This document shows, piece by piece, positions 45,813 through 59,107 of a stretch of DNA of 64,000 nucleotides. The position numbers were made by a program, and so were the translations under genes. A model generated the notes under the pieces. That model made no database searches. It was given only the letters and a program-made list of their open reading frames with translations, and was not told where the DNA came from. Source of the DNA: Palaemon carinicauda (Eukaryota; Arthropoda; Malacostraca; Decapoda; Palaemonidae); assembly GCF_036898095.1 (NCBI RefSeq), contig NC_090731.1, positions 144,092,386 through 144,156,385 of the forward strand. Reading direction: 5' to 3'. Numbering within the stretch: position 1 is the first letter of the stretch; the number at the start of each line of letters is the position of its first letter.

Positions 45813-47475
45813 AGGCACTCTTGAAGAGAGACGTTATAGACAGCAAAAGACACTCTTGGAATAAAGACTTTTTAAACAGCAAAAAGCCCTATTAAACAGA
45901 ACTTTATAGGCAGTCAAAGGCACTATAGAACAGAATTTATATGCAGCAAAAGGCACTATTCAGCAGACTTTTTAGGCAGCAAAAGGCACTCTTGAACATA
46001 GATTTTATAGACAGCAAAAAGCAATCTTCAACAGTCTTTATGACATCAAAGGGAACTCTTGAACAAAGACTTCTTAGGCAGCAAAAGCACTACTAGGCAG
46101 CAAAAGCACTACTAGGCTGCAAAAGACATTCTTGAACCGAGGCTTTACAGGCAGCAAAAGGCACTCTTGAACAGACTTTATAGGCAGCAAAAGGCACTCT
46201 TGAACTGAGGCTTTATAGGCAGCAAAAGGCACCCTTGAACTGAGGCTTTATAGGCAGCAAAAGGCTCTCTTGAACTGAGGCTTTATAGGCAGCAAAAGGC
46301 ACTCTTGAACTGAGGCTTTATAGGCAGCAAAAGGCACTCTTGAACTGAGGCTTTATAGGCAGCAAAAGGCACTCTTGAACTGAGGCTTTATAGGCAGCAA
46401 AAGGCACTCTTTAACTGAGGCTTTATAGGCAGCAAAAGGCACTCTTGAACTGAGGCTTTATAGGCAGCAAAAGGCACTCTTGAACTGAGGCTTTATAGGC
46501 AGAAAAAGGCACTCGAACTGAGGCTTTATAGGCAGCAAAAGGCACTCTTGAACTGAGGCTTTATAGGCAGCAAAAGGCACTCTTGAACTGAGGCTTTATA
46601 GGCAGCAAAAGGCACTCTTGAACTGAGGCTTTATAGGCAGCAAAAGGCACTCGAACTGAGGCTTTATAGGCAGCAAAAGGCAATCTTGAACTGAGGCTTT
46701 ATAGGCAGCAAAAGGCAATCTTGAACTGAGGCTTTATAGGCAGCAAAAGGCACTCTTGGACAGGCTTTATCGGCAGCAAAAGGCACTCTTGGACAGGCTT
46801 TATCAGCAGCAAAAGGCACTCTTGGACAGGCTTTATAGGCAGCAAAAGGCACTCTTGGACAAGCTTTATAGGCAGCAAAAGGCACTCTTGGACAGGCTTT
46901 ATAGGAAGCAAAAGGCATTCTTGGACAGGCTTTATAGGAAGCAAAAGGCATTCTTGGACAGGCTTTATTGGCAGCAAAAGGCACTCTTGGACAGGCTTTA
47001 TTGGCAGCAAAAGGCACTCTTGGACAGGCTTTATAGGCAGCAAAAGGCACTCTTGGATAGACTTTATAGGCAGCAAAAGGCACTCTTGGATAGACTTTAT
47101 AGGCAGCAAAAGGCACTCTTGGACAGACTTTATAGGCAGCAAAAGGCATTCTTGGACAGACTTTATAGGCAGCAAAAGGCACTCTTGAACAAAGATTTTT
47201 TAGGCAGCAAAAGGCACTATTGAAAAGACTTTACAGTCAGCAAAAGGCACTATTGAAAAGACACTACAGTCAGCAAAAGGCACTATTGAAAAGACTTTAC
47301 CGTCAGCAAAAGGCACTATTGAAAAGACTTTACAGTCAGCAAAAGGCACTATTGAAAAGACTTTACAGTCAGCAAAAGGCACTATTGAAAAGACTTTACA
47401 GTCAGCAAAATGCACTCTTGAAGAAAGACTGGATAGGTAGCAAAATCCTTTCTCAAACTGACAGACTTTTGAAAA

Positions 47476-49129
47476 AAAAAACTCTAAAACCGAATATTTT
47501 CCTTGACAAAAAGTACTAATTTTGACCTTTCACTAAAAGCAAAACAAAAATGAGTAAATTTTCCAACTTTCTGGTTAGTTTTTTCCCCTCACAATGAAAG
47601 ACATTCTTAGTAAAAACCTATCCCGATCTTCAAAAACTCTCTCTGCCAAAATTAACTCTCGAATTTACACCAAGGTTTTCCCAAAATAAACATCGAAAGT
47701 AAACCTTTTAGATAGCAGCAAATTAAAACTGTATAATAAAAAGATTTCACGAATAATACTTTCCTATGAAACAAACTTAGAAACACAAAATAGAAGGTTC
47801 GATCTTTGGGTAAAAAACACCACTTTTTGGGGAAATGAACATACTTTTCATAAGAAACCTTACAAATTTCTTGATAAAAACTAAAAAGGACTTTACATCT
47901 TGAATGAACATCTTGGGCAAATATTAAAAAAGCATTTTATGGAAATATTCCCGAATCTTATAACAATGTATGTATATATTTACATGTTATGCCAAATAAT
48001 TAGAATAAATTTATGTCTAATATAGAAATTTCTGAGTCCGTTAATCAATTAATAAAGGTGCGCGCTAACATACTTTCTAGGTAAAAATTTAGATAAATAC
48101 AGACTTCAAAGCTGGAAACAGTGTTTCAGGGAAATGATGAAAAAGGGAAAACTCGCAAACCCATATACATTCTTAGCATGTAAATTATTAAGAATTAAGC
48201 CCAATTAAGCCTAGACTTTCTAATATAGCAAAAAGTAAAATACAGTGAGGGACTTTCTATGTAAAATATTTTGCTAACTAATATACAGGCTTCTTAGATA
48301 AAGATAATAAGCCCAAAATGAAGTTTCTACACACGAACAGACTTCTGTTATGAGCAATTTGTATTACTCTTTCTGAATGCAAAGAGGGCAGAAAAATTCA
48401 CGAATACAAAAGCGGTAAACTAAGATTAGTTCACAAGTCTAAAACTACTAAAGTCTAGTTCAACTTCGAGACCTTAAGTGCCGTAAACTAAGACTTCCTA
48501 AACCAAAACTTGAAACAGGAAGATTTCTTTAATTTGCATTAGTGTGTACTGAAGCAAAGAAAACTACCAAAGGCTAATTCATGAATATCATGAACTAAGA
48601 GGCTTCCTAAACCAAAAATTAAATAGTTTGAGCACTTCTAGACAGATTATTGTCTCCTGGAGCCAATATTATTAAAGAGGACAAAAATCTCGAGCAATAA
48701 ACGTTTTCTGAATCTCTAACCTCTTCGAAATATCATAAACTGTAAAGTTTATAAGATGAGTTCAAAGATAACAGATCCTAAAACTGTCATGTAAAAACGA
48801 GGAAACTTGGATTCAACAACCACAAATAAATAGATATTTCAAGCTCCAAATCACTAACTCGCTCTGAAGTTACAAACTAATAATCAACAAATGTAAAAAT
48901 CCATAATTAGGAATTAGATTCTGAATAGTATACTCCAGTCATAATTGATTTCTGTTTACCTCTATTGGGGATTAAATTTTGTATACAAAAAATCCACTAT
49001 TACAAATAAATTTCTTACTAATAAACTTCTCTTCCCCATACTTGATGGTTGAATGGTAAATCTGCTGTCACTGCCTAACATCTTAATATCAAATACAACG
49101 TTCTCTAATAACATCAGAATACAAACTAG
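47476..49129. other. AT-rich region with faint decayed repeats
   Basis: Weak recurrences such as gtaaactaag and cttcctaaaccaaaa (48400-48620) suggest an old tandem array. No gene is seen. Confidence 0.45.
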
Positions 49130-51070
49130 TGTACCACAAAACATCAACGGAATTGACAAGGTTGCCTTTGTTGGGAAATTTTAATGACCATGTTGGAAAA
49201 AACAAGATACGTGCAACATGAATGTTAATGGCCTGCGATTACTTTCCCTATGTGCTGAGCCTGATCTTGTCATTATAAACAATATTCCAGCTCAAGAGCA
49301 GGCTCTAAAACACAGACAAAGTGACAGCAAGTATGTAAGCAAAACTAAAGTCCTGCTAAACATATAATCGAAAAGTGAGATCCATCTTCAAATTCTAAAT
49401 TTGACATACAAACCGGAAATAAGTTGCATTTAAGAAATTGAACTGTGTTGCACTGAAAAAGAGATGAGAAATCCTTTTCGTTCTCAAATTGTTGATTTCT
49501 TTTCCTTAACCCACACTCCTAAGGAAGATTCGGACACCGAGTGGGCAAAGTTCTGTAAAATATTGAGATACTACAGAAGCTACGATCAGTTTCATTGAGT
49601 ACTCTCATGCAAACTGTGTCATTAAGAACTCTGAGACCATACACCAATTACTTGAACAACGAATAGCATGTCATATTTAAGAAGAAAGGCCCAGTCACTG
49701 AAGTCACCGAAACAGAGGCACAATCATCATAAGACACGGACTGAGGCTCTCAACTACCGAGCTGTACATTTCACTGTTATAAGCCATAATTAACATTGTT
49801 AACAAGACTGTTATTGATGCTCTATCTAACTTATCTCTTATCTATTACCACAAAATCCCCCCAAAATTGCACAAAGTTCTGAGTACAATAAATAGCATTA
49901 AAGAAGGCAGAAGCTGTTGTCCTGACAACATTATAGGTTAGATTTTAAAACAGAGGGACTACATTCTAAATGATCAACTGCACAGGATTATCTGTGCAAA
50001 TACCTGTCCTGAATAGATTATTATTCCTCTATATAAGGATAAAAAGAACGGAAGCTACTGCAGCCGAGGTATTTACCTTCTATCTGCAACTGGTAAAATT
50101 GAGAGTTATGGTCTAGTACATAGCTAACCGTATTTCCGAATCTATGGTTCATATTTATACAGTATTTATTGACCTTACCAAGGCCTTTGAAAACTTGCTC
50201 TGTGAGCTTCCTTGGAGGATACTTGAAAAATATGAAGTTCCTAGAAAATCTCTCAAAATACTTCGGAATTCTTCATCTGTTTTATTCCATGTTAATCAAA
50301 AGTCTCTATTGATGGCTTAGAATTCTTATCCTTTTCTATGGAAATGGGAATAAAGTAGGGTGATTTTCTGGTTGCTCTACTTTTCAATCTGTTCATTGCC
50401 TTAACAATGACTGTGAGAAATATGGAAACCTGTCCAAGGTCAGATGGTTAGATGCTCATACAGAAAACAATCAACTGCCTATTGATTGACCTTCATTATG
50501 CTGATGACACGGGCATTTTGGTCCACACGCCGGAACCAATGTAAAGCATATTAAGGGCTCAGTCTTTAACATACCAGGCCCTTGGCTTACAGATACAGTA
50601 AATGCAAGGAAAGTAGAAGTCATAGCATAAACTAGACCAAATTAGAATGTACCTCTCTTCACTGTTAATGATACACAGTTTGTAATGTAGCATTTTTCAC
50701 ATATCTTCATAATATTGTTTTATATGGTACCAAAATTGATTGTGTGCTGGAGATAATGAAACGGCTTTGCATGTGTTTAGTAGGCTGAGGACCAGGGTTT
50801 TCCAGAACGAACACCCAAGATTGACCACTACAATCCAAGTATATAAAGCAGAATTTATTCATACTCATTTCTATGGTACAGAGGCCTAGACTGTACATTG
50901 ATGCCATCTAGAACAACTAGAACACTTTCACGTATCCTTTTTGCAGAAAATTATGTACCTCACAAAGAAAGATCAGATTCAATGCATTAGAAATTTTAGT
51001 ATTAACTAGATGCAAAAGCATAGAAGCCATGGTCACTAGACGCCAAATATGCTGACTTGGTCGTTGATCC
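49130..51070 (+). pseudogene. LINE endonuclease/reverse transcriptase relic
   Basis: In shifting plus-strand frames it spells an endonuclease block (GNFNDHVGK, then CNMNVNGLRLLSLCAEPDL at 49160-49270). RT blocks follow: IIPLYKDKKN near 50025, motif A FIDLTKAF at about 50165, and motif C YADDTGILVHTPE at about 50497-50535. Downstream C-terminal blocks are FGRLRTRVFQNE-like near 50780 and CKSIEAMVTRRQ near 51010. Numerous stops and frameshifts make it non-functional. The order endonuclease-RT is that of APE-type non-LTR elements. It appears to be a different lineage from the minus-strand relic at 6345. Confidence 0.82.
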
Positions 51071-51454
51071 TTATGGCTGAATAACTAATCAAAATAAATT
51101 TTGATAAAGGAGAAACATGTGGTTTATTAGCTATTATGAGGGTTTAATGTTTGTTTCATAAAATTTTACTTTATTATATACCGGTATTTGTTTGGACAAC
51201 TAAAATAGGGCCATAGAAGACAAGGGGGCCTAAAGAAGGGATATACAGTAAGAACAAACCCAGATCAACCTTAAAGAACTGCAACATTCCAACATTTCCA
51301 GAGACATGGTATAGAGAATGATAGGCAATAAGGTGGTAAGTTCCCTGAAGGAGTGGTGAGGCGTCAGAAATATTATCCTGCAACACCAAATCTCCCTCCA
51401 ACTTGTCCACGAAAGGGTCTTGTAAGCCACATAAATGCATCCATACTGCAGAAG
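51071..51454. other. Spacer between LINE relic and SINE
   Basis: Nothing recognised; minus-strand ORFs here have no family signature. Confidence 0.5.
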
Positions 51455-51765
51455 CAAGGGTTGTGATAGCCTATTGAAAACGTTCCTGCCTAGCAATCTG
51501 TTGGACGGGAGTTTGAGACCCACTCAAGCTCTATAGTTTCTAGTAGTGTCTGCAACCTTACCATTCTTATGAGACAGGGATGGGGGTTTTGGGATACCAA
51601 ATAAGTTAACCTGCTGAGTCATCAGCAGTCATTGCCTGACCCTATCTGGACTTGGGTTGATAGAGATGGGGTCTTGGGCTGATCATATATAAATATGGTC
51701 AGTTTCTATTGCACTGTCCGGTCTCTCGCTTCTACCATCCATGAGTGATCTTTAATCTAGGTATT
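51455..51765 (+). mobile_element. tRNA-derived SINE, decayed copy
   Basis: Begins caagggttgtgatagcc, matching the head at 45553. A B-box-like gggagtttgagaccc lies at about 51507-51521. The body (gtgtctgcaaccttacc, gagtcatcagcagtcattgc, atatggtcagtttct) matches the other copies. It ends near ccatccatgagtg. Confidence 0.8.
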
Positions 51766-52811
51766 AAGAACTCACCCTGTTCTAATCATCCCTTGTAGTA
51801 GAACTTCAAATGTTGTCATCAACTAACATGTTTGTTAGTCCAAAGCTAGACCATCAAGAACAAACTCTTAATGAATCCAGTACCACCAAAAATCAGAAGG
51901 CCTACTTCCTGGAAAAATCTCACGATTTACCATTTATAATCACATGCTGACATTGACAAGATTTCTTGTGTACCAAAATTAACAAATACGAAGTTGGATC
52001 AAAATAATCTAGGGAAAAGACTTTCCCCAAGATAAGTAACTACAAACAAGTGTTTGTCTAATGGAAGACTATGATAGGATTTACAAGGCTACTCAAAATG
52101 ACATATCATAATATCCATCGTGACATCTGTCCTTCCTTTATGTCAAATACATTCAATGGATGTAAAGTCCAAGACGAAAATCTATTTAACCCCCAAATTT
52201 GGTGCCACCTTTTGAAACAACAGTGTGTGTACAAAATGTAAAAATATAGTACTGTATTGCAATATCCTTTACCAAAGGAACCACTTTGGTCTATTTCAAT
52301 TAATATATCTAAATTCAACCTTTAAGACATCTGGCAGGAAATAATATATATTTATACTTATCAATATGTAGAATAAATTTTCAAGTAAACTACCGTAAAA
52401 TTCAGCATGTGAAACAGTCAATCAAATTCACACTGTAAAATGACAAGTTCTGATCTAGAAAAATACAATTTAACTCTTGTCAAGAGTCCTTAGATTAAAT
52501 CACAAATATCACACGAAATTGGCCAGAAATCAGTAGCTCAACGATTTGAATGAAAATATGGCAATTAGAAATTAGAAATATTTAACGACATGATAACGTT
52601 TCTAAACAAATAAATTTAAAAATCTAAATGTCTCTCGGCTTTCTATGAGGCTTTGCGAGAAGCAACAAATTTTCTTAACAAAATGACCTGTGAAAAATTG
52701 CATGAAAATTTTAAAGTAGAGAATGTCGATATGTTTAAACCCAACAGAGTTCCTCATGAGTTATTCATCCAGGAATTGCACATCAAAATTTTTGATGGCC
52801 ATTACTCTTCG
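51766..52811. other. AT-rich spacer
   Basis: No gene, tandem array or RNA gene seen. Confidence 0.5.
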
Positions 52812-53218
52812 ACAATGCTACACTGAAATTCGACTGGAAAAACACTACACATTTCTACATCATACTTCAAAAAACCATCACAAGTCAGACGAGTAATTTT
52901 GCCTACGTACTAAATCTCAGACATCGATTTGAGAAAGTAAGCAAATGGCTCGTCTCAGAAATAACCCTACCACCCCCCTTGGACTTCTATGCATAGCAGC
53001 TTCTCTTACACCAGAAAGGGACTGAACAGTCTCCAACGCTTACATATAAAACGGATATGGATCTAGAAGAGCACAAGGGAAGAGGAGTGGGGGACTTTAC
53101 CACCTCAGCAATCAACTGTCGCCTTAGAAAACAGGTCTTTGAATCTGCTTCGAAGCTGATAACTGGCTGGTTACTCCCTGCCGAGAACCTCCCTTGGGTC
53201 ATTGCAATGCTGACTCCA
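52812..53218 (-). mobile_element. Dispersed repeat, copy B (inverted), with a 99-bp core
   Basis: Reverse complement matches 38060-38465. The core 53114-53212 is identical to 38065-38163 over 99 bp. Outside it, alignment remains clear (ctgctatgcatagaagtcc, ttagtacgtaggcaaaa) but with many changes. Confidence 0.75.
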
Positions 53219-53889
53219 AGGAGTTCTCTTTATTTAAAGTCTTTCCAAGTTTTCTAACTACTACAATCTTTCGGAGTTTTTCTAACTACACATTTTATAT
53301 CAGTGGACTTCTGTACTTCAACTTTGTTTTGGAATTGATAAGCAATAATTCATAGCTCTTTCTATGAAGCAATGTTTAAAGCAATTGCTCAAGTTCTCAT
53401 TTTGTCCCTAACTCTCTAAAATAAGAGGTTTTCTTTCTTAAAAGCAAGAAAAAATTATACTTAAACTACAACCTAATACAGGACATTAACTAATCAAAAT
53501 ACTGTATATTGACAAAACTTGAAAATTTACTTAAGACATCTTTTGAATTTAAAAATATTAACCAGCAACGTTTTAATATAGTTTACCTTTCTGCTACGTT
53601 AAGATAAGAATGTCAAGAATAAGAAAGTTGAAAATGAAATATTATTTACGAGATGACTCAAGCCTAGAGTACTGTGATACTTTGAAGCTTGTCAAGTGTT
53701 CTGAGCAGCTTTCAGTTAAGAAATACTTCTATGCAAAGACTTCAATTTGTAATATCGGTATCTAGAGTAATCCATCTATTTTCTATGGTTGTCAACACTA
53801 AAAAGGATTATGGCTACTTCTAATTTCTCAACCTAGATTGTGAGGTCACACTGTATGCACCTGTGGGAACTCTATATACAGTTAATCCC
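53219..53889. other. Spacer before the minisatellite
   Basis: No supported feature. Confidence 0.5.
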
Positions 53890-55165
53890 TCAATACCTTG
53901 ATGAGGACTAAGCTGGTCATTTCATCACGAGGTTTTATATGATTTGAGAACTGAGCTAGCCATAATCCCCAAGGGCTCAATATGACTTGAGAAATTAGCT
54001 GGTCATAATCTCACAAGGTCTTATATGACTTGAGAAATGAGCTGACCATTATCCCACAAGGTCCTATTTTACTTGAGAACTGAGCTGGCTATAATCCCAC
54101 ACGGTTCTATATGACTTGAGAACGGGGCTGGCCATAATCCCACTAGGTCCTGTATGACTTGAAAACTGAGCTAGCCATAATCCCACAAGGTTCTATATGA
54201 CTTGAGAACTGAGCTGGTCATTATCCCACAAGGTTCTATATAACTTGAAAACTGAGCTAACCATAATCACACTTGATTCTATTTGACTTGAGAACTGAGC
54301 TGGCCATAATCCCACAAGATCCTCTATGACTTGAGAACTGAGCTGGCCATAATCCCAAAAGGACCTATATGACTTTAAAACTGAGCTGGCCATAACCCCA
54401 CAAGGTCGTCTATGACTTGAGAAATGAGTTGGCCATTATCCCACAAAGACCTACTGTATATGACTTGAAAACTGAGCTAACCATAAGCTCAGATCCTATT
54501 TGACTTGAGAATTGAGCTGGCCATAATCCCACAAGGTTCTACATGACTTGAAAACTGAGCTGACCATAATCTCATAAGTTCTTAGTTGACTTGAGAACTG
54601 AACTGACCATAATCTCAAGTTCTTATTTGACTGGAGAACTGAACTGACCATAATCTCAAGTTCTCATTTGACTGAAGAACTGAACTGACCATAATCTCAA
54701 GTTCTTATTTGACTGGAGAACTGAACTGACCATAATCTCACAAGTTCTTATTTGACTTGAGAACTGAACTGACCATAATCTCACAAGTTCTTATTTGACT
54801 TGAGAACTGAACTGACCATAATCTCAAGTTCTTATTTGACTTGAGAACTAAACTGACCATAATCTCACAAGTTCCTCTTTGACTTGAAAACTGAGCTGGC
54901 CATAATCACACAACGTTCTTTATGACTTGAGAACGGGGCTGACCATAATCCCACAGGGTCCTATTTGACTTAAAAACTGAGCTAACCATAATCTCACCAG
55001 ATCCTATTTGACTTAAGAACTGAGCTGACCATAATCCCACAAGGTTCTATATGACTTGAGAACTGAGCTGGCCATAATCCTATCAGGTCCTATATGACCT
55101 TGTAATAACTGAGCAGGGCAAAGTCCTGCAAGGACCTATATGACTCGATGAGAACTGAGCAGAGC
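53890..55165. repeat. 43-bp minisatellite
   Basis: About 30 units of gacttgagaactgagctggc followed by cataatcccacaaggttctatat. A sub-block at about 54575-54870 has aactgaactgaccataatct with cttattt and shorter spacing. Both ends are degenerate. Confidence 0.93.
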
Positions 55166-55789
55166 ATCAAGTTGAAATTCAGAAGTCTTGTACAATAAAA
55201 TTGATATACAAATTGGTATTACAAAATTTTTCCCATTGTTTGAATTACTTGAATTTGCAAATTAAAATGTTGGACATAATATAAAGCTTATTAGGTCTAA
55301 TGGGAATTATGTGTAGCACTTTAACATTTTTATATGATTTATGCCTTAACCTAAAAAAAAAAAAATTCCATATGTCAAGACACTGTGGCAATGGTAATTA
55401 AATTTTAAAAACCTTTCAAATTAGAGATACCAAAAAAGGGTCTCGTGCCATTAATATCTCCTTGCTAACATTGATCTCAAACAATGGCTGAAATAAAAGA
55501 GTTTATCCCTAATATGAGAGGAAGCTCTTTCTATAAACTGTTACTTCTGATAACTAGAGCTTGAACTATCCCTGATGTTCTGAAATTACCTAAACTTCAA
55601 GTACTGTAGCTACTTAAAAAGCTAATTTACAAAATCCTATGTGTAATTAAAGAGAAAATACCCAAATAGCAAAGCATGGCTTAAGGTAATAAGTTTTCTC
55701 TTTTTCTTACTAGATTTATAAAGAAAAAAAAAACAATGATCTGGGAAAATCCTAAGCTTTCAATTTCCTTTCCTCAATGGGCTATTCTT
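55166..55789. other. AT-rich spacer
   Basis: No supported feature. Confidence 0.5.
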
Positions 55790-55856
55790 TCCTGTTGCCT
55801 GTTGGAGCCCTTGGGCTTATGGTTTCCTATTTTTCCAACTAGGATTGTAGCTTAGC

Positions 55857-55935
<79 letters not shown>
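55790..55935 (+). mobile_element. Retroposon 3' tail ending in (TAA)n
   Basis: A non-repetitive block (gttggagcccttgggcttat, then ccaactaggattgtagctta) runs directly into about 78 bp of (TAA)n. That is the usual 3' end of some SINEs and LINEs. The 5' part is not recognisable. Confidence 0.6.
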
Positions 55936-55936
<1 letters not shown>

Positions 55937-57896
55937 TCAAGAAAACAATTATCAAGGTAAAATCAATCAAAATGAACCCTAATGTTATTGAAGCTACTTA
56001 TCAATCTTTATATATACCAAAAAATATCTTGGTTTACTATCCAAAACTCCCCTTAAACTTGCACTTGTTTTGAGTTCACCTAATAACTTAGATCCTTAAA
56101 ACTCTCTACATCAATAATGAAAAGACCCAAAAATCCTCAGTTATGAATTTTGTTTACTTATCAATTCAAACATCTACAATATCAATTTCCTATCTATTAG
56201 CACTTTTAATTAAACAGTGGTTAACTCAAATTCTCCATACCACTATCAAAATTCCCTTGAATCAGCATTTATCTTTTGAATTTATTTAGTAATTCACATG
56301 CTGCGACTAAAGTTGTCAGGGTAAAATCTTCCATTTTGAATTAGATACATTCAAAACGAATATCAACCTACAATCCTAGACTCCCTGTAAAACTGCACCT
56401 TTGAGTGTACTTGCTAATTCATACCCTATCCTGTATGCCGAATATTCCTTCACCAACTAAGCCATTTTAATTTAGATTGTGTACTAATCCATGTCCTTTA
56501 CACGTGCCAGCAGTGTCTTGAAATATGCAGACATGCCATGATAACAATGCACTTGAGATATAAACAGTATTTAAAGATAATTTGCTTCTACTTAATTTTG
56601 GTTTTACTAAAACTTTGGTTTTACTAAATTTTGTCTCTTTAAAGTTTATCAAGATGCATTATTTTCAAGGCAAACTTATAAATATACGAAACTATCTAAC
56701 GCTCAAGAATTATGGCAAATTCTCCATTGGTCAATAAATTCTATTCAGAAATATTTGCTATCAACGACGGTAACAATCTGAGAATTTAAGTCTAATAGGC
56801 TGCCTGCATTAAACTAGATTTTTTTTACATAACCTACCAAATGCCAATGCAATATCACAGTGCTGCAAAACTTTTAAAAGCTATCAATGAATTCTGACCT
56901 TTGCCATAATTGGTTATTTGTAATGAATACCCTAACTAAAAATCCCTATCATAATGGAAACTAATTAAACTAATCTATAAAACCGTGTAAAACTTTTCGC
57001 ATTAATTTGCAGCTTTGCTAAAATTGACCGGGCCAATGTAAGTATTGACTCAGGTTCTACGTCACTAAATCATTCGTAACTACTACAAAGAAATGTTTGC
57101 AAAACATCATTCCTAATCTACATAACTAATGTAATGCCTGAAATAAACATAAGCTTCAGTTAAACTAGTACAAATCATGTGAATTACCTTACTGATCTAC
57201 TTAATGTTGGTAATGATGTAATAGTTGCCGGTAGATAATTATAGAATTTGATCAGCTTAAATCTGGCGTTAAACTAATATACTGTATTGAGCTTGGCCTA
57301 CCTGATATCACATTAGTATATTTCCAGGAGATTATATACCTAGAAATGGTAAATTTCCCTAATATCTGATTAACTAAATTAGATAAATATATCCTGATAC
57401 TTGAAAATGCCTGACACCTGATACTATGGTAATCATGACTCTAAGCAATCCGAAATTCAATGAAAATGCCATTGGTTTCTCTAAAAAAAATAATGTTGAC
57501 GCTTTTTTCTATTACTGCAGAGGCATCTTGATTTCGTAGGATTTTGATGTATGAATTTGAAGATTTCTTGATCACACTTTTCAAGATTATATCTGAGGAG
57601 TTGAGAAACAAGTTAATTAAGTCGTGTTACACCAAGATCTATCATCTTACAAAATATTAGGATGAAGACAATGAGCTACAGTATATCCAGGCTTCATACA
57701 TAGGAGTATAGTATCTAGGTCCCATTTATATAGTGGAAAAGTTGGGACAGAGACTTTTGACTAGTCTTTTGGACGTCTGTAGTACTTTATCAAGAACAAA
57801 TTTCTGGAAGTTTTATTTAGTTAAAATTACAATTACAGAAAATTTAATTACCCATGGGGTTAGTAATGCAAAATTTACTAAATAAAAAGGGAGTAG
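55936..57896. other. AT-rich region without recognised content
   Basis: No coding signal, RNA gene or array. The short minus-strand ORF near 56467-56652 has no family features. Confidence 0.5.
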
Positions 57897-57897
<1 letters not shown>

Positions 57898-57964
<67 letters not shown>

Positions 57965-57977
57965 ATATATATATATA
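57898..57977. repeat. (TA)n microsatellite
   Basis: Near-pure alternating TA for 80 bp followed by a T-run. The open frames that read IYIYIY through it are spurious. Confidence 0.95.
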
Positions 57978-58986
57978 TTTTTTTTTTACTTGGGCTGGAT
58001 ATACCCTGTATTGAACAATTTCAACTTTTTCACACATCTCGTAAAATATTACAAGAATAGACATTGTCACAACCTTCCCTGATATGGCTCAAACTCTACA
58101 TGTACTCCTGTAATTCGATCTCTCGTGTTTATATACAAGTAATTACTGTTCTCTATAATTTGCTTTCTCACGTTACTTGTCACATACCTTACCACTTATA
58201 TAACGCACATAATTGACCTACAGTTATCAAGGAAAAGATAGAATGCAAGACGAGTCATGATGGTTGAAAATTTCACACGAAAAAGGTTTCTCTTTTATAA
58301 AATTTTAAAGAATAGGACTGGGCCTCCTAAACTCATTATATTCTTAAAATTAATATATAAAAAAAAGAGAATGCAGTATCAAAGATATATTGCCTGAGAC
58401 TTATACAAACTTTAAAGTTAACATTTAATTCAACTCATTCAGTTTCGTCTCTGATTTACCTGTAATTTTCGATTGTTACAGTAATTTGATTTTCTTTAAA
58501 CACCACTTAAGTTTAACATTTCACCCCAATAAAGCATATTTCTTGTTTACCGTGAACCTACCTCACTACGATGCTCCATACCAATAATTTCCTTAAAGAT
58601 TTGTATTTCCTCTCCAAGACATTTTGAGCCGTATATATTGCAAAGAGCTTCTTAGCTTTTTAGGACTCAGATGTCAACCGAAAACTGCAGTTATTTTCTG
58701 AAAGAGAAGAACTCTGTGATTGCAATGGATAACATTTTAAATTCCTTCCTTCTTAAACTATATTAATATAAGGAAAATGAGCTTTATATTACCAGGCTTT
58801 AAGCATCTATATAGGCAGGCTCTTATTACTAAAAGGGTCATTAGATTGGACAGGAACCATTGGTTCGTGTTGCGATCTGTTACTATTCATTGAAGGCAAT
58901 TTAATCAAATTCCTTTCAGTCATTGTTATAACAACTGTCTTTGCAATACAAACAACATTGATTACGAATGACATTATAAGTTACTG
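57978..58986. other. AT-rich spacer
   Basis: No supported feature. Confidence 0.5.
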
Positions 58987-59047
58987 ATTTTTTTTTTTTT
59001 TTTTTTTATAAGATTAACGCCACTGAGGCAGCTATTATTTTCAACGA

Positions 59048-59106
<59 letters not shown>
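58987..59106. repeat. T-run and (ATT)n microsatellite
   Basis: A T-run at 58987-59006 and (ATT)n at about 59049-59106. On the minus strand this could be another (TAA)n retroposon tail, but no body is recognised. Confidence 0.85.

Positions 59107-59107
<1 letters not shown>

Larger units (their letters stand above)
42895..47475. repeat. 33-35-bp satellite array with homogenised blocks
   Basis: Unit of the type caaaaggcactcttgaacag plus actttataggcag. Sub-families are blocked: a 34-35-bp aaagggtctcttgaac type at about 43065-43365; mixed units to 44690; 33-bp ttgaacagactttttag units mixed with a 58-bp composite at 44690-45552; a 35-bp ttgaactgaggctttat type at 46130-46745; a 33-bp ttggacaggctttat type at 46745-47180; and a 33-bp ttgaaaagactttacag type at 47215-47410. 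Where the unit is 33 bp (11 codons), several frames stay open on both strands. Those ORFs are artefacts of the repeat length. Confidence 0.95.

Noticed and set aside
46664..47223. Long open frames on both strands (for example repeats of VPFAAYKACPR and LLDRLYRQQKA)
   Set aside because: They are by-products of a 33-bp (11-codon) tandem unit; all frames remain open together and there is no start context or non-repeat domain.
57813..58070. ORFs with IYIYIYIY tracts on both strands
   Set aside because: Direct translation of the (TA)n microsatellite.
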